Source: CALLVY01 sp937899855
Lineage (GTDB): Bacteria; Bacteroidota; Bacteroidia; Chitinophagales; Saprospiraceae
Assembly: GCA_039820405.1 (NCBI GenBank)
Contig: JBCBQC010000026.1
Location: forward strand, 1-64,000
Reading direction: 5' to 3'
Length of the DNA: 64,000 nt
The translations under genes and the position numbers were made by a program. This document shows positions 33,470-43,005 of the stretch, one piece after another (positions within the stretch are counted from its first letter, which is position 1; each line of letters begins with the position of its first letter). The notes under the pieces are model-generated. The model made no database searches and was not told where the DNA came from. It saw nothing but the letters and a program-made list of their open reading frames with translations.

Positions 33470-34807
33470 ATGATGAAGAATACGCTTTCTTGGGCCCTGC
33501 TCCTGGGAGCTGGGTTCCTTCTTTTCAACGCCTGTGAGGAGGTCAATCCCGATTATCCCCAGGAAGCCGATCGGGCGGAATTCATGCACCAGTCGATGAA
33601 AAAGTTGACGGATGTCATCGTCCACGATATTTTCTCCCCGCCCGTGGCCAGCCGGATCTACGTCTATCCCAGCGTGGCGGCCTACGAGGTGCTGCGTCAC
33701 GATCACCCCAAGCACCAAAGCCTGAGTGGTCAGTTGAACGACCTGGCGTCCCCCCCCGCTCCGGTGGAGGGGCAGGAATACTGCTATCCCCTGGCGGCGC
33801 TCCACGCCTTTTTGGAAACGGGCAAGACCCTGATCTTCTCCGAACCCCTGATCGAGGAATACCAGGATTCACTCTACGCCGAATTCCAAGCCATGCGGAT
33901 GCCCCGCGCCGTATACGACCGCTCGCTGGCTTACGGCGCAGCCGTCAGCCAACACATCCTGTCCTGGGCCGATCGCGACCTGTACAAACAGACCCGCACC
34001 TATCCCAAGTACACCATTCCCGCCGACCCCGCCAAGTGGAAACCCACCCCGCCGGACTACATGGACGGCATCGAACCCGCCTGGAGTGAGATCCGGCTGA
34101 TGGTCCTCGATTCGGCCAGCCAATTTGCTCCACCACCTCCCACTCCCTTCAGTACGGATGAAAACAGCCGCTTTATGGAGGAGACTCGGGAGGTATACCG
34201 CGCCGTCAAAGATGCTCGGGAAGAGGAAAGGGCCATCGCCAAGTTTTGGGACTGCAATCCCTACGTTTCCCACCATACGGGGCACGTCATGTACGCCACC
34301 AAGAAAATCACCCCCGGTGGGCACTGGATCAATATTGCCCGCATTGCGGCGGAAAAGGCCGACGCGGATTTGATGAAAACCGTGGAGACCTACGCTCGGG
34401 TATCCATCTCGCTATTTGACGGCTTTATCAGCTGCTGGGACGAAAAGTACCGCAGCAGTTTGGTCCGCCCCGAAACGGTCATCAACACCTACATCGACGA
34501 GAGCTGGCTACCCATCCTCCAGACGCCACCCTTCCCCGAACACACCAGCGGGCACAGCGTCATCAGCAGTGCGGCTGCCGTGGCCCTCACCGAGTTGTAC
34601 GGAGCGGACTTTGCCTTTGAGGATACTTCCGAGGAGGAGTACGGCTTGCCTTCCCGTTCTTACACTTCCTTTTTCCAGGCTTCCGAGGAGGCGGCCCTGA
34701 GCCGCTTGTACGGCGGAATTCACTACCGACCGGCCATCGATTTGGGCGTGACGCAGGGGCGTGCCGTGGGCAAGCTGGTGCACGAACGGCTCCGGACCGG
34801 CTTGTAG
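33470..34807 (+). CDS. Vanadium-dependent haloperoxidase/PAP2-superfamily lipoprotein
   Basis: A 445-residue exported protein with a lipobox (LLFNAC). The C-terminal half carries the three phosphate/vanadate-binding motifs of the PAP2/haloperoxidase superfamily: K326-x6-R333-P334 (KYRSSLVRP), HTSGHS with His362, and RLYGGIHYRPAID with His418. The protein therefore either transfers phosphate (acid phosphatase or lipid phosphatase) or, with vanadate, oxidises halides. Sequence alone does not decide. Proteins of this type in Bacteroidota are usually annotated as vanadium-dependent haloperoxidases. The ATG at 33470 is chosen from the promoter position. The permease gene follows after 64 bases. 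Confidence 0.85.
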   Translation: MMKNTLSWALLLGAGFLLFNACEEVNPDYPQEADRAEFMHQSMKKLTDVIVHDIFSPPVASRIYVYPSVAAYEVLRHDHPKHQSLSGQLNDLASPPAPVEGQEYCYPLAALHAFLETGKTLIFSEPLIEEYQDSLYAEFQAMRMPRAVYDRSLAYGAAVSQHILSWADRDLYKQTRTYPKYTIPADPAKWKPTPPDYMDGIEPAWSEIRLMVLDSASQFAPPPPTPFSTDENSRFMEETREVYRAVKDAREEERAIAKFWDCNPYVSHHTGHVMYATKKITPGGHWINIARIAAEKADADLMKTVETYARVSISLFDGFISCWDEKYRSSLVRPETVINTYIDESWLPILQTPPFPEHTSGHSVISSAAAVALTELYGADFAFEDTSEEEYGLPSRSYTSFFQASEEAALSRLYGGIHYRPAIDLGVTQGRAVGKLVHERLRTGL

Positions 34808-34871
34808 CGCAGCGGTTCCGGGCAGGCGGTTTTCTGGTGAAAAATTCTATCTTGTGGTAAAGCCATTTGCC

Positions 34872-36179
34872 ATGCCCCAACTTAATCAAAAACTGACCCT
34901 CTACGGACTTACCATGATTGCCGTCGGTGGCTGTATTGGGTCCGGTATTTTTCGTGCTCCCAACGATATTGTCCAAGCCGTTCCGAATGCCAGTCTGGTA
35001 CTGATCGTTTGGGGATTGGGGGGCGTGGTGGCCCTCACCGGCGCCCTGACCCTGGCCGAACTCGGCGGGATGTTTCCCCGGGCGGGTGGCGTCTACGTTT
35101 TTCTGAAAGAAGCCTTTGGGGAGGTGGTGGGCTTTTTGTACGGTTGGGTAATCCTACTGGTCATCAACACCGGTGCGCTCGCGGCCCTCGCCCTCACCTT
35201 TGCCGACTACATGACCTTTTTTATCCCCCTCAGCAATTCGGGTAAAGTGGGCCTGGCCATCGGTACCATCGTCGTGCTGACGGCCATCAATCTGCGGGGG
35301 GTGAGTGTGAGCCAGTGGCTGGCCAATATCTTTACCGGACTCAAACTACTCGCCATTCTGGGCATCATCCTACTCGCCTTTACCCACTACGACAGCAGTG
35401 CCGTACCGATCGATTTTTCCCTACGCGAGCTCCCGCCCGATTGGCGAACCGGCATTCTGGTGGGCCTCATCGGGGTACTGTGGTCGATGGGGGGGTGGCA
35501 CCATACTTCCTACCTGGCGGGGGAGGCCATCAATGCCAAGCGCAACGTGCCCCGGGCGATGGTGCTGGGGGTGCTGATCGTGACGACGACTTACGTACTG
35601 GTCAACTTGGCTTATATGATGCTATTGTCTCTGCCCGCCATTGCGGGTAGCTCGCGCGTGGCGGGCGATGCGGTGGCCACGGTGATTCCCTTTGGGGGGC
35701 GATTGATGGCCCTGGTTATTGCGATCTCCGTATTTGGTACCATTGGCATTTACACCATGTCCGCTCCGCGGATTTATTACGCCATGGCGGAGGATGGAGT
35801 GTTTTTTAAAGCCCTCAGTAAAATTCACCCCCGTTTTCGGACACCGGTCAATGCGATGCTCCTACAAGCGGCCTGGGCCATCGTCTTGCTCTTACTCTGG
35901 GGTAGTTTTGAAAAGCTCATCCGTTACGTCACCTTTATGGACATCATTTTTATGACCCTGGCTGGGATCAGTATTTTTATTTTTCGGCAGCGGCGCCCGG
36001 AGGCGGAGCGGCCGATCCGGGCCTGGGGCTATCCCTTTATTCCCGCCATTTTCGTCTTGATCTCTACGCTGTTTGTGGGCTCTACCTTGCTGGAGGCGCC
36101 TCAGCAGACCTTGTCCGGGCTGGCGGTACTGGCGTCGGGTTTACCATTCTACTGGTTGTTCAAACGAGGGGTCTTGTAG
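34872..36179 (+). CDS. APC-family amino acid permease
   Basis: A 435-residue inner-membrane transporter with about twelve helices. The first helix contains the APC signature GLTMIAVGGCIGSGIFRAPNDI, with the unwound Gly-Ser-Gly segment that binds the substrate amino group, and TM6 carries the segment GVLWSMGGWHHTSYLAGE. The start ATG at 34872 directly precedes the first helix; an upstream open frame overlapping the previous gene has no helix and is rejected. The family transports amino acids or amines by exchange or cation symport. The specific substrate cannot be read. Its end is near a minus-strand terminator, so transcription from the right stops here. Confidence 0.9.
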   Translation: MPQLNQKLTLYGLTMIAVGGCIGSGIFRAPNDIVQAVPNASLVLIVWGLGGVVALTGALTLAELGGMFPRAGGVYVFLKEAFGEVVGFLYGWVILLVINTGALAALALTFADYMTFFIPLSNSGKVGLAIGTIVVLTAINLRGVSVSQWLANIFTGLKLLAILGIILLAFTHYDSSAVPIDFSLRELPPDWRTGILVGLIGVLWSMGGWHHTSYLAGEAINAKRNVPRAMVLGVLIVTTTYVLVNLAYMMLLSLPAIAGSSRVAGDAVATVIPFGGRLMALVIAISVFGTIGIYTMSAPRIYYAMAEDGVFFKALSKIHPRFRTPVNAMLLQAAWAIVLLLLWGSFEKLIRYVTFMDIIFMTLAGISIFIFRQRRPEAERPIRAWGYPFIPAIFVLISTLFVGSTLLEAPQQTLSGLAVLASGLPFYWLFKRGVL

Positions 36180-36187
36180 GAATGGGA

Positions 36188-36224
36188 ACAAAAAAAAATA
36201 GCTCCCGGGGGGACGGGAGCTATT
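36188..36224 (-). terminator. Terminator for minus-strand transcription from the small ORF
   Basis: A perfect 11 bp stem (36197-36207 with 36214-36224). On the minus strand it is followed by a T run (complement of the A run at 36189-36198). The plus-strand side lacks T residues, so it mainly stops transcripts coming from the right. Confidence 0.75.
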
Positions 36225-36267
36225 AGGGGGTATGTATTTATAGGAAATGTTTTATTAGGCAAGGGGA

Positions 36268-36301
36268 GTAACAGGTCCTTCGGGGGGGAAGGTCCTGTTA
36301 C
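36268..36301. repeat. Long inverted repeat overlapping a stop codon
   Basis: Two 14-base arms (36268-36281 and 36288-36301) pair with a single mismatch around a G6 loop. The minus-strand ORF at 36298-36573 ends inside the right arm. The structure could protect the 3' end of the short transcript or act as an RNA element before the terminator at 36188-36224. Confidence 0.7.
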
Positions 36302-36573
36302 CGAAAATCGAAACTATATATGTACTGATTGAGAGTTGTCTGGTTGACGACCACGTCGAGGTCTAGGGTGCCATTTTCGTATTGCAGCGAATAAGTCTGC
36401 TTTACCAGGTCCCCGAAGGGTCGAGTATTGGTGAGGGTTTGACTTAAAAAGTTACCCACTTCTTCTTTTAAGGTTTTCATGACCTTCCGAATCGTATCGA
36501 GAAGGTTGTTGTGATTGTTCTTTTGGTTAAGCAGATCAATCGTCAAAACCAATTTGATCTTCTTTAAATTCAT
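36298..36573 (-). CDS. Small uncharacterised protein (orphan)
   Basis: A 91-residue ORF starting with ATG. The product is rich in Asn, Leu, Thr and Lys, mainly helical at first (NLLDTIRKVMKTLKEEVGNFL) and then beta-like (YSLQYENGTLDLDVVVNQ). I do not recognise it and see no signal peptide or membrane helix. Base composition is more AT-rich than the neighbours, which suggests foreign origin or weak constraint. Support for a real gene comes from the ATG start, the long hairpin at its end and the oriented terminator just beyond. No promoter element is clear. Confidence 0.4.
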   Translation of the reverse strand: MNLKKIKLVLTIDLLNQKNNHNNLLDTIRKVMKTLKEEVGNFLSQTLTNTRPFGDLVKQTYSLQYENGTLDLDVVVNQTTLNQYIYSFDFR

Positions 36574-37048
36574 GCCACGGGGGTTTTGTAGGATTGTTTT
36601 TTACTTTGTCCCTTCGGACTTTGCTGGTATAACTGTTGTAAAGTGGCTTATGTTGTTTCGTTTTTTTTAAAAAATTGTTAAAGTATTTTAAGAGACCTTT
36701 AAGGTGTTGGCTAACTGACAAAAGCCCGTATTTACTGGCCTTCCAGGCAACCCTTCCTTTACTAGATAGACGGTATTCGATCCAAAAAGGTTGGCTGTTC
36801 GGACAAGTTTTTCACAAAATAATTTCCACCGGACCGATCCAATCATTTACTAGACCGAAGTAAGTTTTGATCCGACCAAGTTTCCACCGCTCCGGGTCAG
36901 CTTGTGGTGTACCCAAGGCAGGGGCCCGTACAATTACCGTGGGAGGGGCACAAAAAGTCCAGTGGATGGCAAAAGTCTCCCGTTTTTTTCCGAAATATGT
37001 CATCCATTGCATTACCCCGAGTTTTTCGCTCGACCAAGCCCCATCCTC
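36574..37048. other. Intergenic region upstream of the GH13 gene
   Basis: About 475 bases without a supported gene. A 61-codon minus-strand frame (36536-36721) overlaps the small ORF and has no features. The sequence is AT-rich up to about 36700. The GH13 reading frame stays open back to 36902 but has only weak non-ATG starts there. I see no perfect TAnnTTTG for the GH13 gene. Confidence 0.4.
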
Positions 37049-38716
37049 ATGAAAAAGACCTGGTGGAAAGAAAGTGTCATCTACCAAATTTATCCCCGCA
37101 GCTTTAACGATTCCAACGGCGATGGCGTCGGCGACTTGCGGGGAATCATCGAAAAGTTGGACTACCTCCAGGAGCTCGGGATAGACATCGTCTGGCTGAG
37201 TCCCATCTATCAATCTCCCAACGACGACAACGGCTACGACATCAGCGATTACTACGGCATCATGGATGAATTCGGGACGATGGCCGATTTTGACGAGCTG
37301 TTGGCCGGTATCCACCAGCGGGGAATGAAGCTGTTGATGGACCTAGTGGTCAACCACAGCTCGGACGAGCACGCCTGGTTTGAAGCCTCCCGCCAATCCA
37401 AAGACAATCCTTACCGGGATTATTACTTCTGGCGGCCCGGTAAAAACGGTGGCCCGCCAAACAATTGGCAGTCCTTCTTCGGGGGCAGCGCCTGGCGCTA
37501 CGATCCGCTGACTGAAGAATATTTTCTCCACCTGTTTACCAAAAAACAGCCCGATCTCAACTGGGAAAATCCCCGCCTCCGGCAAGACATTTACCGGATG
37601 ATGCGCTTTTGGCTCGACAAAGGAGTGGATGGTTTTCGGATGGATGTCATTCCCCTGATTTCGAAACGGCTGGATTTTGCCGATGTAGATCACGACGAGT
37701 TTGGTCGGATCGTGGAGGAGGTGTACGCCAATGGGCCACGGGTCCACGAGTTTTTGCAGGAGATGCATGAGGAAGTTCTACAACACTACGATATTATGAC
37801 GGTGGGGGAGGGGCCGGGCATCGGTACTGGTGAGGCTCCGCTCTACGTCGGGGAAGGCCGTCGGGAGTTAAATATGATTTTCCACTTTGGCCATATGTTT
37901 ATCGACATGGGTAAGGGAGGACGGCTGGATGTGGTGCCTTTTGACCTCGTGGCTTTCAAACGCATCTTTACCGATTGGCACCACGCCATGGGAGAACATT
38001 CCTGGATCAATGTCTACCTGGACAATCACGATTTTTCACGGATGGTCTCGCGTTTTGGCAACGATGGAAAATACCGCGTCGCTTCGGCCAAATTGCTGGC
38101 CCTCCTCCTCCTGACCATGCGGGGAACGCCCTGCATCTACCAGGGATCCGAAATCGGCATGACCAACGTGGCTTTTCCCTCCCTCGACGACTACCGCGAT
38201 GTGGAGATTCGCAACGCCATCGACAAATGCCGGGCCGAAGGGGGCGACGAGGAAGCCCTGCTCCGCGCCATCCAACACGCGGGTCGCGACAATGCTCGGA
38301 CCCCCATCCAGTGGGACGCCAGCCCCCAGGCGGGCTTTACCACCGCCCCCGAGCCCTGGATCAAAGTCAACCCCAACTACCCCGAGATCAATGCCGCCGC
38401 CGTAGTCGCCGATCCCAACTCCATCTACTACACCTACCGCGATTTGTTGGCCCTGCGCAAACAGCATCCCACCCTGATCTACGGCGATTACCGGATCGTA
38501 GCGGCCGAGCATCCCCAATTGTTTGCCTACTACCGCTTTGCTGAGGCAGGGGAGTATTTCGTAGCCCTCCACTTCGGCGAGGCGGCCGCGCTGAATTTTC
38601 CGCGACCGGAAGGAGAGGGCTGGGACCTGTTGTGGGGAAATGAGCTCAGACCGGCGGATTTGTTTGGCCCACTGCGGGCCTGGGAGGCACGTTTGTACTG
38701 CCGTCGGAAGGGCTAG
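37049..38716 (+). CDS. GH13 alpha-glucosidase, oligo-1,6-glucosidase type
   Basis: A 555-residue cytoplasmic alpha-amylase-superfamily enzyme (WWKESVIYQIYPRSFNDSNGD is its classic opening). The catalytic triad is intact: nucleophile Asp199 in GFRMDVI, acid/base Glu254 in MTVGEGPG and Asp328 in YLDNHDFSRM. These positions nearly coincide with those I recall for Bacillus oligo-1,6-glucosidase. The Val directly after the nucleophile is the residue associated with alpha-1,6 preference. It should release glucose from the non-reducing ends of isomaltose-like oligosaccharides. No signal peptide is present. It stands alone, and the minus-strand RHS gene converges on it across a terminator. Confidence 0.92.
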   Translation: MKKTWWKESVIYQIYPRSFNDSNGDGVGDLRGIIEKLDYLQELGIDIVWLSPIYQSPNDDNGYDISDYYGIMDEFGTMADFDELLAGIHQRGMKLLMDLVVNHSSDEHAWFEASRQSKDNPYRDYYFWRPGKNGGPPNNWQSFFGGSAWRYDPLTEEYFLHLFTKKQPDLNWENPRLRQDIYRMMRFWLDKGVDGFRMDVIPLISKRLDFADVDHDEFGRIVEEVYANGPRVHEFLQEMHEEVLQHYDIMTVGEGPGIGTGEAPLYVGEGRRELNMIFHFGHMFIDMGKGGRLDVVPFDLVAFKRIFTDWHHAMGEHSWINVYLDNHDFSRMVSRFGNDGKYRVASAKLLALLLLTMRGTPCIYQGSEIGMTNVAFPSLDDYRDVEIRNAIDKCRAEGGDEEALLRAIQHAGRDNARTPIQWDASPQAGFTTAPEPWIKVNPNYPEINAAAVVADPNSIYYTYRDLLALRKQHPTLIYGDYRIVAAEHPQLFAYYRFAEAGEYFVALHFGEAAALNFPRPEGEGWDLLWGNELRPADLFGPLRAWEARLYCRRKG

Positions 38717-38730
38717 GGGAGGGGCCCCCA

Positions 38731-38767
38731 AAGAAAAGCCCCGTTTCACCAGGTAGTGAAACGGGGC
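38731..38767 (-). terminator. Terminator of the RHS operon
   Basis: A perfect 12 bp stem (38738-38749 with 38756-38767). On the minus strand it is followed by TTTTCTTT, about 45 bases after the stop codon at 38813. The plus-strand side has no T run, though it may still slow transcripts of the GH13 gene. Confidence 0.8.
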
Positions 38768-38812
38768 AGCTCCGACGGGCATCAAAGCCATCGGGTAAAT
38801 AGCGCTAAGGGG

Positions 38813-41800
38813 TTACCAGGTCGTAAAGGGCGTATTGAACTGGTACTGATAGTAAGCACTACCTTTGATGTCCAGCTTTTCAAAACGCGGCATGCCGAGG
38901 TTGTCGTGGATCAGGGTATTTTGGAAGAAATTTCGAATACCTTCGGAGTTGTAACCGATCCGGTAATTTCGGTAACCCAGGTACAGGACGCCCGTCCGGT
39001 ACTTACTGGCGTTCACTCCCTTGTAGATGCCATTGTATTTCTCGGTCTTCTTGTTGTACTTTCCTCCCGGAGAGGCGCCACCGGGTGTGGCCTCGCTATC
39101 ATCGAGGTGGGGATCACCGGTAAACATGTTGAGACCCGCACTAAAGTCGCCGTAGCTGATGCGGGCGCCCGTGGTGCGGAAGCGGTCGCCGTCATCCCCG
39201 TTGGGGGCACCAAAGAACCAGTCGTTTTCGTAAGCCACCCCAAAGTCGCCGTGGCGGAAATTAAAGCCACCGACGCGTTGGTTAAACTCCTTGTTCTTAC
39301 CTCCCCAGAAGCTCGTACTGAGCAAGCTAAAGGCGGTGCGTCCGTCGTCGTAACCAATGGATTGGGAGAAGCGGAATTCGGTAGCGGGTCCTTGGCCCTT
39401 GAGTAGCTCGTTGGAGGTAAAACGCGTACCACCCAGTCCGACGCCGAAGGTAAAGTTACCCACCTGCGCATTGGCCGAGAGGTTGAGGCCGTAGCCGGCT
39501 TGGTTGGTACCGGTAGCGAGGGCCGGGCTCAGGGAGAGCGAGAAGTTGTCGGAAATGGGGATGTCGACGCTGGCGTAGGAAGCGGCGACGTTGCCGATGA
39601 CGGCTTTCCAGGTGGCGGGTTGGGCGATGACTTTGGCCGCTGAGGCCGAGCCGAGCACATTGGCCGCAAAGACGGCTGGTGCGGCGGAAGCGCCCGCCAT
39701 AAAGCCGGCCATGGTGGCCCCGCGGATAAAGGCCCCCAGGGCTTCCAGAGCATCCCCGCCGTTGGCCAGGGTGACGATGGCGGCAGTGGTACCGCCCACC
39801 ACGGTAGCCGCGATGACGAGGGCCGAGATCAGCGTAATGGCTTCTTCCCCGTTGGGGTCGATGCTATTGACTGGGTCATTGGCCATGGCTACGTAGGGTG
39901 AGGCAAATTGGTGCTGGGGGTCGGTCCCAAACCAACGTCCCACGGTGGGATCGTACAGCCGCGAACCGAAATCGTACTGTAAGATGCCGTTTTCGAGTTG
40001 CAATTCTTTGCCCTGGAACTTGTAGTTGAAGCCCGAGGCGTAGGAAGAGACGTACTCCCCGAAGTGCTTCATGCCCATGGCGTAGTAATTGGTATTGGAA
40101 ACGATTTCCGTACTGATCACCGAACCATTGTAGTTGAGGTCGCTAAAGGCCACCCGATTGCTACCGAGGTGATCGGCGTAAACGTAGATGTAGCGAAAAA
40201 TGGAACCCTCTTTACTGGCGTAACCCTCGGGGGTTGGGAAAAATTCCAAGGTAGAGTTGCGGTATTGAAAGCCCCCCAAATAATCGGTGATGGTCGTTCC
40301 TCCCGAATTCGAGACGTAACGTTTTTTGATTTTTTCTCCCGCCGCATTGTAGGTGAAATAAATATTGGCACCACTGCCCATTCGAATGCGACTTACCAAA
40401 TTGAGGTGGTTGTAGTAAAACTCCTCCACGTCGCGGTTGCGGTCAAAAATGAGGTTGCCATTGTCGTCGTAATCGTAATCCGTCGAGCCGGTATAGCCAT
40501 CCTTAAAACCCGTCGACGTCGAAGCGTAGTCGCGGATGCCCGTCAGCTGGTTGCCGCCGCCGGCGTAGTTGTAGGTCATCCGGTCGATCAGACCACCGTA
40601 CTGGTTGTTGCGTCGCAGGTTGGTGATGTTGCCATTCGCATCGTAGGCAATGTCGTAGGTATCGTGTCGGTTGGTACCCGAATTGAGCGCGGTACCTTCC
40701 CGATAGTAGGTGCGTTTGAGACGGCTCAGGTCGTCGTAGCTGTAGGCGTAAGCCCGTTTGACATTATCGCGGGCCGAGCGCCAGATCACTTGGTTGATCT
40801 GTCCACTGTAGCGCTTGGGTACACTGGCCGTTCCCTGACTGGTCCCGTTGTAGGAAATGCGGTAGGCAAAAAGGTCACCGCTGAAGGTCAGGTTGTTGAC
40901 GTCGTTGACTTCGGTCAGCCAGCCCCGGATATTATACTTGTAGTCGACGTGCTGGAGCGCCGCAATGCTGTTGCTGCTGCTGTAGGCTCCACCCACCCGT
41001 TTTTGGGTCAACAGTCCCAGTCCATTGTAGGTGTTGCGGGTAATGGTCTCGGTGGTTTGGCTGTTGATGCGTTGGTAATGGAGGGTAGGCCGCTCGGCTT
41101 GGTCGTACTCAAAATTGTCCTTGATGAGTACGTCGGGGGTGATGGCGGTACGGCGGTGGCGGGTTTCGGTTTGGGTAACTTTACCCCGGAAGTCCAAGCC
41201 GTTATCGGTTTGGGTGTAGCCCCCCAGGTGGTTGCGTTGGAAAACCCGAACGCTCCGGCCCTGGGCGTCGTAGTAGGTATACACCTTGGTCCAGGTATTT
41301 TCCCCCACCGTCTTGATCCACTTTCCGGTCTGTAAGCCCTGCACAAAATAGGTCACCGGCTGGCCCAGCACGGAGGAGGGCGTAGCGGGGCGTTGGGGAT
41401 CGTTGAAGCTGTAGTTGTCGTAGTAGGTCACCGTCAAAATTTCCGTGATCCCACTGGTGGGGAAGGCATTATTGGTGTAATTCATCACCACCCCGCCGAA
41501 GTACCAAGCCGTGAGGCGCCGTTCTTCGATATTGGACGGATTGCCGCTGCTGGTGATGGCATTGTCCGCATCGGTTTGCAATTGCGCGCGGGTTTTGGTA
41601 CTGAAAAAACGACCGCCGTAAGCCACCCGGTCAAAGGCGTCGTACTTGGTAAACAACCAGATGTTCTGCGCCTTCAGATTGGCGTCCTGAGTGAGAATGG
41701 GGCGGTCCAACTGGTCGTAAACGAGGTATTCCCAACCCTTGCCCGGGACCTTCTGGGCGATGATCCGATTGTAGTCGTCGTATTCGTACTGGTAGGCCAG

Positions 41801-42991
41801 TTCGTCGAGGAGGCTGTAATCGAATCCATTGTTGAGGTCCACGTCAACCAGTATACTGAATGAGCTAAAGGGAATGCTGGCGATTCGGGTGATGACCAGG
41901 TTGCCGTTGACGATGTTGGCGTTGCCGATCTGGACCAAAGCTCCTCCGAAGATTTCCTCGCCCATGACTTTACCCAGATAGCGATCGGGTAGGTCGGGGG
42001 TGGTATTCAGGATTTTGGTGGTACTGGGGCGCAGCGTCATGAAGCCGTTCTGGTTCGTATTCTGGAGGGCTCGGAGACGGAGGACGTTGTTGCTGATGGT
42101 AAGGATCATGCTACCGAGGTAGGTGCCGGATTCGATAAAATCCTGGAGGGGCCAGTTGACACTGTAATCCAAAAAATTGCTATTGCTACCCGCAAAAAAC
42201 TTGGGGGGCAGGACGTAGCGCAGCCGCCCCAGATCGTCGTAAACGTACTGCGTCAGCCGCTCCTCGACGACGTAGCTGCTGTTGCGCTCAAAGACGATCT
42301 CGGCGATCTTGCGGCCATTTTTATCGGTGTATATTTCGGTGGTGTTGACCTGGCCGTCGCTCGGTTGCCAGTTTTCGCTTTTGGTGACGGTTTTGATCAG
42401 GCTGTTACTGGGGTAGTAGCTGGCGCTGAGGCTGCCGTCGGTAGCGACGTCGAAGCGGCGAATATCGGAGCTGCCGTTCGTGCCGTATTCCATCTTGATG
42501 GTGCGGTCGTAATCGCTACTGGCATTGAGCGCCCAGTCGTCGCCGGGGCCGGTACTTTCCAGAATGCGGTTGAGGGGGGAGCTTTCAAAACGCGTCTGGG
42601 CGTAGGGGTGGTTGTCGCCGTACTCATTGTAGTAGTAGGAGTGGATACCGGATACGGGGCTGCTGATAAAGGCTCCGCTGCTCTGATTACTCGGCAGGGG
42701 CAGGTAGCTGCGCTCCCGGCGGCCGTACTGGTCGTACTGGTAATGTCGGACGATGTCCTTACCGGAGGGACTCTGGCCTTTGGCAATGGTTTGCAGGCGT
42801 CGGCCAAGGCCGTCGCGGTAGTTGATGTTTTCGATCAAGTTCCCACCATTGCCGCTACTGAGGATCAGGTTGACGGTACCGATCGACATGGGGGTGACGG
42901 GCTCGATGACGTGGGTGAAGTTTTTGTTCAGCGACTGGGCGCCGGACGAAAAGGCCCCGAGCAGGGCGAGGAAAAATATTATTTTTTTCAT
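38813..42991 (-). CDS. Secreted RHS-repeat protein with C-terminal type 23-like polymorphic toxin domain
   Basis: A 1392-residue protein with a Sec signal peptide (MKKIIFFLALLGAFSSGAQS). The N-terminal region resembles the DUF6443 start of Bacteroidota RHS proteins (LIENINYRDGLGRRLQT). Many YD/RHS repeats follow (YEYDDYNRIIAQK, YSYDDLSRLKRTYY, YDYDDNGNLIFDRN), then the RHS core GSRLYDPTVGRWFGTDP at about 1008 and NSIDPNGEE. The last 340 residues hold a hydrophobic stretch and a beta-rich domain ending in DRFRTTGARISYGDFSAGLNMFTGDPH, which I recall as typical of polymorphic toxin type 23. RHS shells encapsulate such tips. It lies 14 bases after its partner, and no immunity gene follows on this strand. 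Confidence 0.9.
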   Translation of the reverse strand: MKKIIFFLALLGAFSSGAQSLNKNFTHVIEPVTPMSIGTVNLILSSGNGGNLIENINYRDGLGRRLQTIAKGQSPSGKDIVRHYQYDQYGRRERSYLPLPSNQSSGAFISSPVSGIHSYYYNEYGDNHPYAQTRFESSPLNRILESTGPGDDWALNASSDYDRTIKMEYGTNGSSDIRRFDVATDGSLSASYYPSNSLIKTVTKSENWQPSDGQVNTTEIYTDKNGRKIAEIVFERNSSYVVEERLTQYVYDDLGRLRYVLPPKFFAGSNSNFLDYSVNWPLQDFIESGTYLGSMILTISNNVLRLRALQNTNQNGFMTLRPSTTKILNTTPDLPDRYLGKVMGEEIFGGALVQIGNANIVNGNLVITRIASIPFSSFSILVDVDLNNGFDYSLLDELAYQYEYDDYNRIIAQKVPGKGWEYLVYDQLDRPILTQDANLKAQNIWLFTKYDAFDRVAYGGRFFSTKTRAQLQTDADNAITSSGNPSNIEERRLTAWYFGGVVMNYTNNAFPTSGITEILTVTYYDNYSFNDPQRPATPSSVLGQPVTYFVQGLQTGKWIKTVGENTWTKVYTYYDAQGRSVRVFQRNHLGGYTQTDNGLDFRGKVTQTETRHRRTAITPDVLIKDNFEYDQAERPTLHYQRINSQTTETITRNTYNGLGLLTQKRVGGAYSSSNSIAALQHVDYKYNIRGWLTEVNDVNNLTFSGDLFAYRISYNGTSQGTASVPKRYSGQINQVIWRSARDNVKRAYAYSYDDLSRLKRTYYREGTALNSGTNRHDTYDIAYDANGNITNLRRNNQYGGLIDRMTYNYAGGGNQLTGIRDYASTSTGFKDGYTGSTDYDYDDNGNLIFDRNRDVEEFYYNHLNLVSRIRMGSGANIYFTYNAAGEKIKKRYVSNSGGTTITDYLGGFQYRNSTLEFFPTPEGYASKEGSIFRYIYVYADHLGSNRVAFSDLNYNGSVISTEIVSNTNYYAMGMKHFGEYVSSYASGFNYKFQGKELQLENGILQYDFGSRLYDPTVGRWFGTDPQHQFASPYVAMANDPVNSIDPNGEEAITLISALVIAATVVGGTTAAIVTLANGGDALEALGAFIRGATMAGFMAGASAAPAVFAANVLGSASAAKVIAQPATWKAVIGNVAASYASVDIPISDNFSLSLSPALATGTNQAGYGLNLSANAQVGNFTFGVGLGGTRFTSNELLKGQGPATEFRFSQSIGYDDGRTAFSLLSTSFWGGKNKEFNQRVGGFNFRHGDFGVAYENDWFFGAPNGDDGDRFRTTGARISYGDFSAGLNMFTGDPHLDDSEATPGGASPGGKYNKKTEKYNGIYKGVNASKYRTGVLYLGYRNYRIGYNSEGIRNFFQNTLIHDNLGMPRFEKLDIKGSAYYQYQFNTPFTTW

Positions 42992-43005
42992 TGTTGGTGT
43001 TGCGC

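Noticed and set aside
36536..36721. 61-codon minus-strand ORF overlapping the orphan ORF
   Set aside because: It overlaps the better-supported 91-codon frame, is Lys/Asn-rich without pattern, and lacks any signal for expression.
36902..37048. N-terminal extension of the GH13 enzyme
   Set aside because: The extra residues begin at a weak non-ATG codon and are unlike any GH13 N-terminus; the ATG at 37049 starts exactly at the family's usual first strand.
39998..41335. Long plus-strand open frames inside the RHS genes (also 45886-46845)
   Set aside because: Val/Gly-rich products typical of antisense reading of Tyr/Asn/Asp-rich YD repeats. The minus-strand proteins are complete with signal peptides and RHS core.
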